64,000 bases of DNA from JAICIG01 sp035532215 (lineage in GTDB: Bacteria > Planctomycetota > Planctomycetia > Pirellulales > JAICIG01): contig DATKRK010000312.1 of assembly GCA_035532215.1 (NCBI GenBank), positions 7,113-71,112 of the forward strand, given 5' to 3'. The notes beneath the pieces are model-generated. The model ran no database searches. It was given only the letters and a program-made list of their open reading frames with translations, and was not told the origin of the DNA. Below are positions 33,879 to 42,330 of the stretch, piece by piece (the stretch's first letter is position 1; every line of letters begins with the position of its first letter). The translations under genes and the position numbers were made by a program.

Positions 33879-33894
33879 GGGCACGCTTTTTGCG
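33879..33894 (+). promoter_or_regulatory. Sigma-54 promoter of norZ
   Basis: GGGCACGCTTTTTGCG matches GGCACG-N4-TTGC exactly, with 10 bp between GG and GC. The predicted start is near 33905, about 110 nt before norZ. The rest of the 385-bp gap (33630-34014) holds no supported gene. An A/G-rich AAGGAAAC precedes the norZ ATG. Confidence 0.72.
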
Positions 33895-34014
33895 AACGAA
33901 TCCGCCACCTTCTCCGAGACGCTGAATTCGTTCGACCGGACGCACTCCTTTCCCCTGAGAGTAGATCGGTTATCTCCAATCATTTGCAAGGAAGGCTAGA
34001 CAAGGAAACTAGGC

Positions 34015-36324
34015 ATGAAATACGCAAAGCTCTGGCTGAGTCTCGGCGCGGTCATCGCCGGTTCGTTCGCGGTATTGGGTTATTTCGGTCGCGAAATCTA
34101 CCGCCAAGCGCCGCCGATTCCCCAACGGGTTGTCGCCGAAGACGGCCGCGTACTGTTCACCGGCGAGCAGATCAAAGACGGCCAGAACGTCTGGCAATCG
34201 CTCGGCGGGCAAGAGGTCGGTTCGGTCTGGGGGCACGGCGCCTACGTCGCACCCGACTGGTCGGCCGACTTTCTGCACCGCGAAGCGACCTGGATGCTCG
34301 ATCGCTGGGCGCATGACGAACATCAGACCGACTACGCCCAGCTCGACGTCGAAACACAAGCCGCCTTGCGCGCTCGCTTGCAGCAGCAACTGCGCCGGAA
34401 CTCCTACGACCCCGAAAGCGGCGATTTGACCGTTTCCGCGCTGCGAGCGGACGCCCTTGCAGCCGTCGGCCGCCATTACGCCGGACTGTTCGGCGACGCG
34501 CCCGAATTGGACTCGCTGCGCGACGCCTACGCCATTCCGCCCCGCGCCGTCAAAACCGCCGAACGCCAGCAGATGCTCAACAGCTTCTTCTTCTGGACCT
34601 CCTGGGCCTGCGTCACGAATCGGCCCGGCAGCGATGTCAGTTACACGCAGAACTGGCCGGCCGAACCGCTGGTGGGCAATCAGCCGACCGGTTCGATCGT
34701 GGTCTGGTCGGTGCTGAGTTTCGTGTTTCTGCTGGCGGGCATCGGGGCGCTGGCCTGGTACTTTGCCGTCCAGCGTCGCGGACAGCAAGACGACACGAAC
34801 GGCCTGCCCGAACAGGATCCCCTGTTGGCTCTCTCGCCCACTCCTTCGATGCGCGCCACGCTCAAATATTTCTGGGTCGTCGCGCTGCTGATGGTCTTGC
34901 AGGTCGGCCTGGGCGCCGTCACGGCGCATTACGGCGTCGAGGGTTCGGGCTTCTACGGCATTCCCCTGGCCCAGTACCTGCCCTACGCCGTCACGCGCAC
35001 ATGGCACACGCAATTGGGCATCTTCTGGATCGCCACCGCCTGGCTGGCTACCGGCTTGTTCATGGCGCCGGCCGTTTCGGGTTATGAACCGAAGTTCCAG
35101 CGCTTCGGCGTCAATTTTTTGTTTGTCTGTTTGCTGGTCATCGTGGCCGGGTCGATGGCCGGCCAGTGGCTTGGCGTACAGCAGCGTCTGGGCCTGGAAG
35201 CGAATTTCTGGTTCGGGCACCAAGGCTATGAATACGTCGATCTGGGCCGCTTCTGGCAAGCCTTTCTGTTCATCGGGCTCGTGCTGTGGCTGCTGTTGAT
35301 GGCGCGGGCCATGTGGCCGGCCTTCCGCCAAAAGAACGAAGGCCGGCATTTGCTCGGGTTGTTTTTGATCTCGTCGCTGGCCATCGCTTTGTTCTATGGC
35401 GCCGGGCTGATGTGGGGACGCCGCACCAACCTGGCCATCGCCGAATACTGGCGCTGGTGGGTCGTCCACCTGTGGGTCGAAGGCTTTTTCGAAGTCTTCG
35501 CCACCGTGGTCATCGCCTTTCTGTTCACCCGCATGGGGTTGCTGCGAGCCGCGAGCGCCACCTCCGCCGTGCTGTTTTCGACCACGATCTTCCTTTCGGG
35601 CGGCATCATCGGCACGTTCCACCACCTGTACTTCACCGGCACTCCGACCGCCGTGCTGGCCTTGGGGGCGACCTTCAGCGCGATGGAAGTCGTGCCGCTG
35701 GTGCTGATGGGGTTCGAGGCTTACGAGAACCTGACCCTGAGCCGCGTGCGGCCTTGGGTCTCGGCCTACAAATGGCCGATTTACTTCTTCGTGGCCGTCG
35801 CCTTCTGGAACCTGGTCGGCGCCGGCTTGTTCGGCTTCCTCATCAATCCACCGATCGCGCTCTACTACATGCAAGGTTTGAACACCACGCCCGTCCATGG
35901 CCATACGGCCTTGTTCGGCGTCTATGGCATGCTGGGCATCGGATTGATGCTGTTCTGCCTGAAGGGCCTGGCCACGCATCACGTCTGGAAGACCCGTTTG
36001 CTCGGCTTCTGCTTCTGGGCGATTAACGTTGGCTTGGCGTTGATGGTGCTTATCAGCCTGTTGCCAGTCGGCATGATGCAAGCCTGGGCGAGCGTGACGC
36101 ACGGAATGTGGTACGCCCGAAGCGCCGAGTTCCTGCAGACCGACCTGATGGATCGCCTGCGCTGGCTGCGCGTGATCGGCGATACGATCTTTGCCATCGG
36201 CATTATGGGTTTAGGCTGGTTCGTGCTCGGCTTGAAGACCGGTTGGTCCGTGCTCGCGGAACACGAGGGGGCAGGCGCTGCGAGCCCAACGAGCGGTTTG
36301 CATCGCGCCGAATCTCTATCGTAA
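34015..36324 (+). CDS. norZ: Quinol-dependent nitric oxide reductase (single-subunit qNOR)
   Basis: 769 aa, about 14 membrane helices. The N-terminal part replaces the cytochrome c subunit (GQNVWQSLGGQEVGSVWGHG, AYVAPDWSADFLHREA, with no CxxCH). Haem and FeB ligands sit in RTWHTQLGIFWIATAW (about 327), RWWVVHLWVEGFFEVFATVV (about 478-497), GTFHHLYFTGTP (about 534-545) and NTTPVHGHTALFGVYGMLG (about 620-638). It reduces 2 NO to N2O with quinol, which detoxifies NO or completes denitrification steps. It sits directly downstream of the sigma-54 regulator and has its own sigma-54 element. No norD/Q genes are needed for qNOR. Confidence 0.96.
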   Translation: MKYAKLWLSLGAVIAGSFAVLGYFGREIYRQAPPIPQRVVAEDGRVLFTGEQIKDGQNVWQSLGGQEVGSVWGHGAYVAPDWSADFLHREATWMLDRWAHDEHQTDYAQLDVETQAALRARLQQQLRRNSYDPESGDLTVSALRADALAAVGRHYAGLFGDAPELDSLRDAYAIPPRAVKTAERQQMLNSFFFWTSWACVTNRPGSDVSYTQNWPAEPLVGNQPTGSIVVWSVLSFVFLLAGIGALAWYFAVQRRGQQDDTNGLPEQDPLLALSPTPSMRATLKYFWVVALLMVLQVGLGAVTAHYGVEGSGFYGIPLAQYLPYAVTRTWHTQLGIFWIATAWLATGLFMAPAVSGYEPKFQRFGVNFLFVCLLVIVAGSMAGQWLGVQQRLGLEANFWFGHQGYEYVDLGRFWQAFLFIGLVLWLLLMARAMWPAFRQKNEGRHLLGLFLISSLAIALFYGAGLMWGRRTNLAIAEYWRWWVVHLWVEGFFEVFATVVIAFLFTRMGLLRAASATSAVLFSTTIFLSGGIIGTFHHLYFTGTPTAVLALGATFSAMEVVPLVLMGFEAYENLTLSRVRPWVSAYKWPIYFFVAVAFWNLVGAGLFGFLINPPIALYYMQGLNTTPVHGHTALFGVYGMLGIGLMLFCLKGLATHHVWKTRLLGFCFWAINVGLALMVLISLLPVGMMQAWASVTHGMWYARSAEFLQTDLMDRLRWLRVIGDTIFAIGIMGLGWFVLGLKTGWSVLAEHEGAGAASPTSGLHRAESLS

Positions 36325-36460
36325 TCCGCCGGAAGCGATCGACGGACGGTCGCGCTGGCCTGGGCCGCAATCCGCCCGGCGCCGCTCGTCGATCGAACCG
36401 CGGCTCGGGGCCGCCGCGCCTGCCGCGCGGCGGCCCCGCGGTGAGCCTGCGGTTTCTGGC

Positions 36461-36841
36461 TTAGCCTCGCGCCTTGACGCGATGCGACGCAAAGTGACTG
36501 TGGGCGCCCGCCTTGGGCGCGCCGGCGCTGGCGCCGGGGGCCGGAGCGGCGGGCGGTTCCGGAGCCGGTGCGACTTCGCCGCCGTTTCCGCTCTCGCAAG
36601 CGTCGCACGGATCGCAGCAGTCATTGCAGCAGGCATAGTTGCCACAGCAACCATGACGCATCCTTCGCCGACCGTGGCAGAATCGGCCATAACAATGGCA
36701 GCCTGCGCAGTCGCAGCCGTAACAGCCCGCACAAGAACAGCCGCGATGGCCGGCTTGCGCCACGTTGCCGTCGGACATCAAGGCAATTCCCACCACCGCC
36801 GAGAACAAAACCACAGCCAGCAAAAACGGTCGATTCATCAT
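36461..36841 (-). CDS. Exported cysteine-rich small protein, possible metal binder
   Basis: 126 aa. A signal peptide (FLLAVVLFSAVVGIALM, cleavage near AQAG) is followed by about 55 residues with 16 Cys, including the repeated GCSCAGCYGCDCAGCHCYG, plus several His, then a Pro/Ala-rich tail. Two tandem ATGs (36839-36841 and 36836-36838) follow GAGAGGG. The pattern suggests metal binding, or a disulfide-rich mini-protein, outside the cell membrane. I know no named family. A strong sigma-54 element at 37025-37040 points at it, so it belongs to the norZ stress regulon by promoter type. Confidence 0.72.
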   Translation of the reverse strand: MMNRPFLLAVVLFSAVVGIALMSDGNVAQAGHRGCSCAGCYGCDCAGCHCYGRFCHGRRRMRHGCCGNYACCNDCCDPCDACESGNGGEVAPAPEPPAAPAPGASAGAPKAGAHSHFASHRVKARG

Positions 36842-37024
36842 AACACCCTCTCTGATCGTGAAGCTTTAGTTCGTGCATCACTCGCGGCGCCGGCTTGCCA
36901 ACAAGGCGGCCGGCGCCGGTCGGTTGCGCTGTCTTGCTGCACGTCCTTGGCCGCGACGCAGCGACGAATCCTGGAGGTCAGCACCCTCACCCCGCCACCG
37001 CGGCGGGACGCCTGGGCCAAACCT

Positions 37025-37040
37025 TGCAAGGCACGTGCCG
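37025..37040 (-). promoter_or_regulatory. Sigma-54 promoter of the Cys-rich gene
   Basis: Read on the minus strand, CGGCACGTGCCTTGCA matches the consensus at all but the first position. The predicted start near 37013 leaves about 170 nt of leader to the ATG at 36841. Confidence 0.7.
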
Positions 37041-37238
37041 CGCGGCGTTCCTGGGGCAAAGCAAGCCAAATTGGCAAACGCCGCGGGAAGACCGTCGAGA
37101 TCCGCGTCCCGCACCCCCTCTGCGCGAGGGCGCCGGCAACCGGGCGCCGCGTCCGCATCGAGGCAGGGCGGCCCCTATGCTGAAGATCGCTTGCCGGGCC
37201 GTTTGCAAAATGTCCGGAGTCGAGACTCGCCGCCCGAC

Positions 37239-37254
37239 TGGTTCGCATTTTGCA
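37239..37254 (+). promoter_or_regulatory. Possible sigma-54 promoter of the hydrolase gene
   Basis: TGGTTCGCATTTTGCA keeps the essential TGG, TTGC and W with 10 bp between GG and GC, but has TT for CA in the -24 box. The predicted start near 37266 is about 155 nt before the ATG. Confidence 0.5.
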
Positions 37255-37421
37255 CGCTGGCATGGTGGCGCTAATTTGCCAGAGCCATGCGGGCCGATGA
37301 CCGACGTCGATCGGAAGCCTCCCCTTGCAGCAGGATGGCATGAGACGCCAATTCGCACGCCGACGCGCGAATACGCTCGCGAGCCAGACCTAATCTCACA
37401 ACGTTTCGAGAGGAAAATCCG

Positions 37422-38123
37422 ATGACAGCGAAAACCGGCAGCGGGCTTCAAGAGCGAGACGTGGAAGTGCGTGCAGACCGCAGAAAGCTCCGCGGAATCC
37501 TCGGCGTTCCGACCGAAGCGCAAGGAATCGTGGTCTTTGCCCACGGCAGCGGCAGCGGCCGGCTCAGTCTGCGCAACCAATTCGTGGCCCGTACGTTGCA
37601 GCAGGCTGGCCTGGCGACCTTACTAATCGACTTGCTCGAAGAGGACGAGGCCGACGATCGCCGCTACGTGTTCGACGTCGAATTATTGGCCGGACGTTTG
37701 GAACACGCGGCCCATTGGCTCAAGGAGCAGCCCGAGGCGCGCACCCTGCGCTTGGGCTATTTTGGAGCAAGCACCGGCGCGGCGGCGGCGCTGATCGCCG
37801 CCGCGCGACAAACCGCCGAGGTCGGCGCCGTGGTTTCGCGCGGCGGGCGTCCCGATCTGGCGTTCGATTTTCTCCCGGCCCTGCAGGCCCCCACGCTGTT
37901 GATCGTCGGCGGCGCCGACGACGTCGTGCTGGAACTGAACAAACAGGCGATCGGCCTGCTGCACTGCCGGAAGGAATTGATCGTCATACCCGACGCGACG
38001 CACCTCTTTCCGGAACCCGGGGCGTTGGAGCAGGCGGCGCAACACGCCGAGCGCTGGTTCAAACGCTATCTGGCGCCCGAAGCGGCGTCGCCGCAAGCCC
38101 CGCTCCCCAAGAAGCCCAAATGA
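37422..38123 (+). CDS. Alpha/beta hydrolase, dienelactone-hydrolase-like
   Basis: 233 aa. GIVVFAHGSGSGRLSLRNQF (oxyanion region), the nucleophile elbow GYFGASTGAAAAL (Ser in GxSxG), the acid GGADDVV and the His in DATHLFPEPG give a complete triad in the usual order. Similar hydrolases occur in bacterial stress clusters beside phosphoribosyltransferase and erythromycin-esterase genes, so I place it with the regulon here rather than with carbon catabolism. The substrate is unknown. A Pro/Ala/Lys tail is odd and may be disordered. Confidence 0.82.
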   Translation: MTAKTGSGLQERDVEVRADRRKLRGILGVPTEAQGIVVFAHGSGSGRLSLRNQFVARTLQQAGLATLLIDLLEEDEADDRRYVFDVELLAGRLEHAAHWLKEQPEARTLRLGYFGASTGAAAALIAAARQTAEVGAVVSRGGRPDLAFDFLPALQAPTLLIVGGADDVVLELNKQAIGLLHCRKELIVIPDATHLFPEPGALEQAAQHAERWFKRYLAPEAASPQAPLPKKPK

Positions 38124-38270
38124 ACGAAAGCCCGCAGTGAGGAGCGCTCTCATTTGTTATGGGCGTCGCCGCACAGCGGGAGCATTTTCGCACGGCGCGC
38201 CTTTGCATAGCTCGGTCATTCATATTCCCTTCTTCGTAAGAACGCGCCGCCCTCTATCGCAGTCGCGACT

Positions 38271-38286
38271 TGGCATGAAACGTGCC
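38271..38286 (+). promoter_or_regulatory. Possible sigma-54 promoter of groEL
   Basis: TGGCATGAAACGTGCC: good -24 box, GTGC instead of TTGC at -12, correct 10-bp GG to GC spacing. The start near 38298 is about 70 nt before the ATG. No CIRCE element (TTAGCACTC-N9-GAGTGCTAA) is visible here, so HrcA control is unlikely. Confidence 0.45.
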
Positions 38287-38370
38287 TTACAAGGTCAAGC
38301 GTGCGAAGCGAGTCGCAAGGCGATTTTCAGCATGTTGGCGAACCTGTAAGCAGCTAAAGGAGTATTCGTC

Positions 38371-39996
38371 ATGAGTCACAAGCACTTGCTCTTCCGCACC
38401 GAAGCGCGGGAAAAGGTGCTGCGAGGCGCGACGGCGCTGGTCGACGCGCTGCGGGTTACGTTGGGCCCGAAATCGAAGTGCGTGCTGATCGAGAAGAAGT
38501 GGGGCAAGCCGATCGTCTGCAACGACGGCGTAACGATCGCCAAGGAAATCGATCTGAAGGACCCCGAAGAGAACCTCGGCGCCCGCATGATTCGCGAAGC
38601 GGCGGAGCGCACGAGCGACGCCGTCGGCGACGGCACGAGCACTTCGACCATTCTGGCGCACGCCATTTTCGCCGACGGGTTGCGAAACGTCGCGGCCGGC
38701 GCCAGCGCCATCGATCTTAAACGCGGGCTCGACCGCGGCCTGCGCGTAGCGGTCGAGGTCATTCGCAATCTCTCTCGTCCGGTGGCCAGCCGGCGGGAAA
38801 AGTCGCAAGTGGCCACGATCTCCGCCCATAACGACGCCACGCTCGGCGAGCTCGTCGCCGATGCCATGGAAAAGGTCGGCGCCGAAGGGGTCGTCTCGGT
38901 CGAAGAGGGCAAAGGCGCCGAGACCGCACTGGAGGTGGTCGAAGGAATGCAGTTCGACCGCGGCTTCCTGTCGCCTTACTTCATCACCGATCCCGAGAAG
39001 ATGCAGGCCGTGCTCGACGAGCCGGTGATTCTGCTGTTCGAGAAAAAGATCAGCAGCGTCAAAGATCTGTTGCCGCTGTTGGAGCAGTTCGTGCAGGTGC
39101 GAAAGCCGCTGTTGATCGTGGCCGAAGACGTCGACGGCGAGGCGCTCGCCACGCTGGTGGTCAACAAGCTGCGCGGCGTGCTGGCCTCGGTGGCGGTCAA
39201 GGCGCCGGGCTACGGCGATCGCCGCAAGGCCATGATGCAAGACATGGCCATTCTGACCTGCGGCCAGTTCATCGCCGAAGAACTCGGGCTGAAGCTGGAG
39301 AAAATCACCGTCGCCGATCTCGGCAAGGCGCAGCGCGTGGTGATCGACAAAGACAACACCACGATCATCGGCGGCGCCGGCAAGAAAGAGGCCATCCAAG
39401 GCCGTTGCCAGGAAATCCGCAAGCAAATCGAAAAGACCACCTCCGACTACGATCGCGAGAAGCTCGAAGAGCGGCTTGCCAAGCTGGCCGGCGGGGTGGC
39501 CGTAGTTCGCGTCGGCGCTCCGTCCGAAGCGGAAATGAAGAGCCGCAAGGAAGCTCTGGAAGACGCGATCAGCGCCACCAAGGCGGCCATCGCCGAAGGC
39601 ATCGTGCCCGGCGGCGGGCTCACCTTGTTGCGGGCCATCGACGCGGTCGAGCGAGAAGAAGCGGCGTGCGATGGCGACGAACGCACGGGGCTGCGAATCC
39701 TCAAGCGGGCCTTGGAGGCGCCGACCCGGCAGATCGCCGAGAACTCGTCGGTCGACGGCGGCGTGGTCGTCGGGCAGATGCGCAGCGGAACTGGCAATTA
39801 CGGCTTCGACGCCGCGCGCGGCAAATACGTCGACATGGTCGAAGCCGGCATCATCGATCCGGCGAAAGTCGTTCGCCTGGCGTTGGAAAACGCCGTCTCC
39901 GTCGCCGGCGTGCTGTTGTTGACCGAAGCCACGCTGACCGAGGCGCCCGAGCCGAAGGGCGAAGCCGCCCACGCCGGCGGATTGCCCGAGGAATAA
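38371..39996 (+). CDS. groEL: Chaperonin GroEL (paralogue without adjacent groES)
   Basis: 541 aa with AAAGGAG before the ATG. NDGVTIAKEIDLKDPEENLG, GDGTSTSTILAHAI, VPGGGLTLLRAIDAVE and PTRQIAENSSVDGGVVV are hallmarks of the group I chaperonin. The start SHKHLLFRTEAREKVLRGAT differs from housekeeping GroELs (usually AAKDIKFGEDAR). The C-terminus ends in LTEAPEPKGEAAHAGGLPEE with no GGM repeats, so the cavity tail is different. It heads a run of genes (acs, coiled-coil, PDH) and is probably a stress or client-specific form, with a housekeeping groESL elsewhere. Confidence 0.95.
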   Translation: MSHKHLLFRTEAREKVLRGATALVDALRVTLGPKSKCVLIEKKWGKPIVCNDGVTIAKEIDLKDPEENLGARMIREAAERTSDAVGDGTSTSTILAHAIFADGLRNVAAGASAIDLKRGLDRGLRVAVEVIRNLSRPVASRREKSQVATISAHNDATLGELVADAMEKVGAEGVVSVEEGKGAETALEVVEGMQFDRGFLSPYFITDPEKMQAVLDEPVILLFEKKISSVKDLLPLLEQFVQVRKPLLIVAEDVDGEALATLVVNKLRGVLASVAVKAPGYGDRRKAMMQDMAILTCGQFIAEELGLKLEKITVADLGKAQRVVIDKDNTTIIGGAGKKEAIQGRCQEIRKQIEKTTSDYDREKLEERLAKLAGGVAVVRVGAPSEAEMKSRKEALEDAISATKAAIAEGIVPGGGLTLLRAIDAVEREEAACDGDERTGLRILKRALEAPTRQIAENSSVDGGVVVGQMRSGTGNYGFDAARGKYVDMVEAGIIDPAKVVRLALENAVSVAGVLLLTEATLTEAPEPKGEAAHAGGLPEE

Positions 39997-40017
39997 AGCC
40001 AGGAAAGGCGGACCGCG

Positions 40018-41787
40018 ATGCCCTTCGCAACGATCGTCAAATCGCCCAACGACCGCAGGGTCGCGCCGAACCTGCGCGATTACGCGCAGGCCCGCCAGGA
40101 TTTCTCTTGGGATGAAGCGCGCCGTGAACTCGACGGCTTGCCGGGCGGCGGCCTGAACATTGCCCATGAAGCAATCGATCGCCACGCGGCCGGGACGTTG
40201 GCCGACAAGGTCGCCATCCGCTGGATGAGCCTGGACGGCAAGCTCGAAGATTTCAGCTACGCCCGGCTGCGCGAGTTGACCAATCGCTTCGCTGGCGCGC
40301 TCAAATCGGTCGGCGTCGGCAAGGGCGACCGCGTCTGCGTGCTGGCCGGGCGAATTCCGGAACTGTACGTGGCGGCGCTCGGCGCGCTGAAGAACCGCAG
40401 CGTGTTTTGCCCGCTGTTTTCCGCCTTCGGGCCGGAACCGATCCGGGCGCGGCTAACAATCGCCCAGGCCAAAGTGCTGGTCGCCACGACCTCGCTCTAC
40501 CGGCGGAAAGCGGCCTCCTTGCGAGCCGAACTGCCGTTTCTCGAACATGTGATCCTGATCGGCGACGAGCCTCTGCCCGCCGACGTACGCGGCGCGCACA
40601 GCTACCGCCAACTGATGGACGCGGCCAGCGACCGCTTCACGATCGAGCCGACCGCCCCCGATGACATGGCGCTGTTGCACTTCACCAGCGGCACGACCGG
40701 CATGCCGAAAGGCGCGATCCACGTCCACGAGGCGGTCGTCGCCCACCACATCACGGGCAAACTGGCGCTCGACCTGCACCCGGACGACGTGTTCTGGTGT
40801 ACGGCCGATCCGGGCTGGGTGACCGGAACTTCGTACGGCATCATCGCCCCGCTGACCATCGGCGTAACGAGCATCATCGACGAAGGCGATTTCGACGCCG
40901 ACCGCTGGTACGGGATCGTGCAAAAAGAACAGGTTTCGGTTTGGTACACCGCGCCCACGGCGATCCGCATGATGATGCGGGCCGGCCTCGAGGTCGTTCG
41001 CAACTACGATCTCGCGAGCCTGCGATTTCTGGCCAGCGTCGGCGAGCCGCTCAATCCCGAGGCGGTGGTGTGGGGCCAAGAGGCGTTCGGCATGCCGTTT
41101 CACGACAACTGGTGGCAGACCGAAACGGGCGGCATCATGGTCGCCAACTACGCCTCGATGGACGTCCGGCCGGGTTCGATGGGCCGGCCGCTGCCCGGCA
41201 TCGAGGCGGCCGTCGTTCGCCAACTCGACGACGGGCGCGTCGAGGAAATCGAACAGCCCGGCGAGCAAGGCGAGTTGGCCTTGCGCCCCGGCTGGCCGTC
41301 GATGTTCCGCGGCTACTTGAACGAACCCGAGCGATACCAGAAGTGCTTCGCCGGCGGCTACTACCTGACCGGCGATTTGGCCAAGCGCGACGCCGACGGC
41401 TATTTTTGGTTCGTCGGCCGCAAGGACGACGTGATCAAGACGTCCGGGCATTTGATCGGTCCGTTCGAGGTCGAGAGCATCTTGCTGGAACATCCGGCCG
41501 TGGCCGAAGCGGGCGTGATCGGCAAGCCCGATCCCGTGGCCTTGGAGATCGTCAAGGCGTTCGTGGCGCTCAAGCCCGGCTACGAAGCGGGCGACGCATT
41601 GGCTCGCGAATTGCTAGCCTTCGCCCGCGTGCGGCTGGGCGCCGCGGTGGCGCCGAAGGAATTGAGTTTCGTGGCCTCCGTGCCGAAGAACCGCGCCGGA
41701 AAAATCATGCGGCGGCTGCTCAAGGCGCGCGAACTGGGTCTGCCCGAAGGAGACACGTCGACGCTGGAGGCGAGCGCCGCGTCGTAG
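40018..41787 (+). CDS. acsA: AMP-forming acetyl-CoA synthetase-type ligase
   Basis: 589 aa. ANL-family signature: FTSGTTGMPKGAIHVHEAVV (P-loop), DPGWVTGTSYGIIAPL, HDNWWQTETGGIMVANYAS (acetyl pocket with the Trp typical of Acs), then GDLAKRDADGYFWFVGRKDD and VPKNRAGKIMRRLLKA, whose Lys is the acetylation-regulated residue. It forms acetyl-CoA from acetate. It lies 22 bp after groEL and is probably co-transcribed. Placed before the PDH genes, it offers a second supply of acetyl-CoA. Confidence 0.9.
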   Translation: MPFATIVKSPNDRRVAPNLRDYAQARQDFSWDEARRELDGLPGGGLNIAHEAIDRHAAGTLADKVAIRWMSLDGKLEDFSYARLRELTNRFAGALKSVGVGKGDRVCVLAGRIPELYVAALGALKNRSVFCPLFSAFGPEPIRARLTIAQAKVLVATTSLYRRKAASLRAELPFLEHVILIGDEPLPADVRGAHSYRQLMDAASDRFTIEPTAPDDMALLHFTSGTTGMPKGAIHVHEAVVAHHITGKLALDLHPDDVFWCTADPGWVTGTSYGIIAPLTIGVTSIIDEGDFDADRWYGIVQKEQVSVWYTAPTAIRMMMRAGLEVVRNYDLASLRFLASVGEPLNPEAVVWGQEAFGMPFHDNWWQTETGGIMVANYASMDVRPGSMGRPLPGIEAAVVRQLDDGRVEEIEQPGEQGELALRPGWPSMFRGYLNEPERYQKCFAGGYYLTGDLAKRDADGYFWFVGRKDDVIKTSGHLIGPFEVESILLEHPAVAEAGVIGKPDPVALEIVKAFVALKPGYEAGDALARELLAFARVRLGAAVAPKELSFVASVPKNRAGKIMRRLLKARELGLPEGDTSTLEASAAS

Positions 41788-41890
41788 GCGGATGCGCCGG
41801 GCAAAGCGCTCGCGTCGCTTTTCAGCGAGATCGTGAAGGAAGGTTAGGGTCATCCGAGTAAGCACTCTCAAGCAGGAAACGAGGTTTGTC

Positions 41891-42298
41891 ATGTCCAACG
41901 TATTGAACCACGCTGAAATGCACAGCGATCATCGTCAATGGGCCAGCGAGGATGCGCTGTGGGAAGACGACGTCCATCTCTGGCAAGGAGAACTCGACCA
42001 GACTGCGGCCGAGATGAAGAAGATCGAAGCGGCCCTGGCCGAACATCGCCGCTCGCTCGAGTCGCACGCCGAAGCGGTCCGCGACTTTCGCGAAGAGGAA
42101 GACCGCCACGAACATTCGCTGGCCGAGTACGAACGCGGCGAAAGCGGCGAAGATCTGGTCGTCATGGCGCAGAAACACAATGCCGAGGCCGAGAAGCAGC
42201 GGCAGCGCCGCAAAACGCACGAGCGCATCAAGCGGCATCATCACACGATGATCGCCCACTGGCGATTGTTGTGCAAAGCGATCTGCAAAGAGATGTAA
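41891..42298 (+). CDS. Small charged coiled-coil protein
   Basis: 135 aa, rich in Glu, His, Arg and Ala. HLWQGELDQTAAEMKKIEAA, then EHRRSLESHAEAVRDFREEE and HERIKRHHHTMIAHWR form one long amphipathic helix, so a dimeric coiled coil is likely. No membrane segment or known motif. The many His (about 15) may bind metal. An ATG with AAACGAGG upstream supports translation. It lies between acs and pdhA in the same direction. A weak sigma-54-like site (GG at 41800, GC at 41812) is upstream. I do not recognise a family. Confidence 0.6.
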   Translation: MSNVLNHAEMHSDHRQWASEDALWEDDVHLWQGELDQTAAEMKKIEAALAEHRRSLESHAEAVRDFREEEDRHEHSLAEYERGESGEDLVVMAQKHNAEAEKQRQRRKTHERIKRHHHTMIAHWRLLCKAICKEM

Positions 42299-42330
42299 TC
42301 GTTTTCCCGAAGCTCCTTTGAGGTGACGCA

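Larger units (their letters stand above)
36842..37421. other. Divergent regulatory region between the Cys-rich and hydrolase genes
   Basis: 580 bp. It carries two oppositely oriented sigma-54-like elements (37025-37040 leftward and 37239-37254 rightward, separate entries). The GCAAAATG / CATTTTGC pair (about 37204 and 37247) forms a distant inverted repeat. No credible gene. Confidence 0.5.

Noticed and set aside
38137..38349. 70-codon frame just before groEL
   Set aside because: It overlaps the proposed sigma-54 element and shows no family pattern. More likely the groEL leader.
38123..38370. CIRCE/HrcA operator before groEL
   Set aside because: No TTAGCACTC-N9-GAGTGCTAA or close variant found.
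41799..41814. Sigma-54-like site before the coiled-coil gene
   Set aside because: Only GG, CA and GC match; too weak to list as a promoter, given how often GG-N10-GC occurs in GC-rich DNA.
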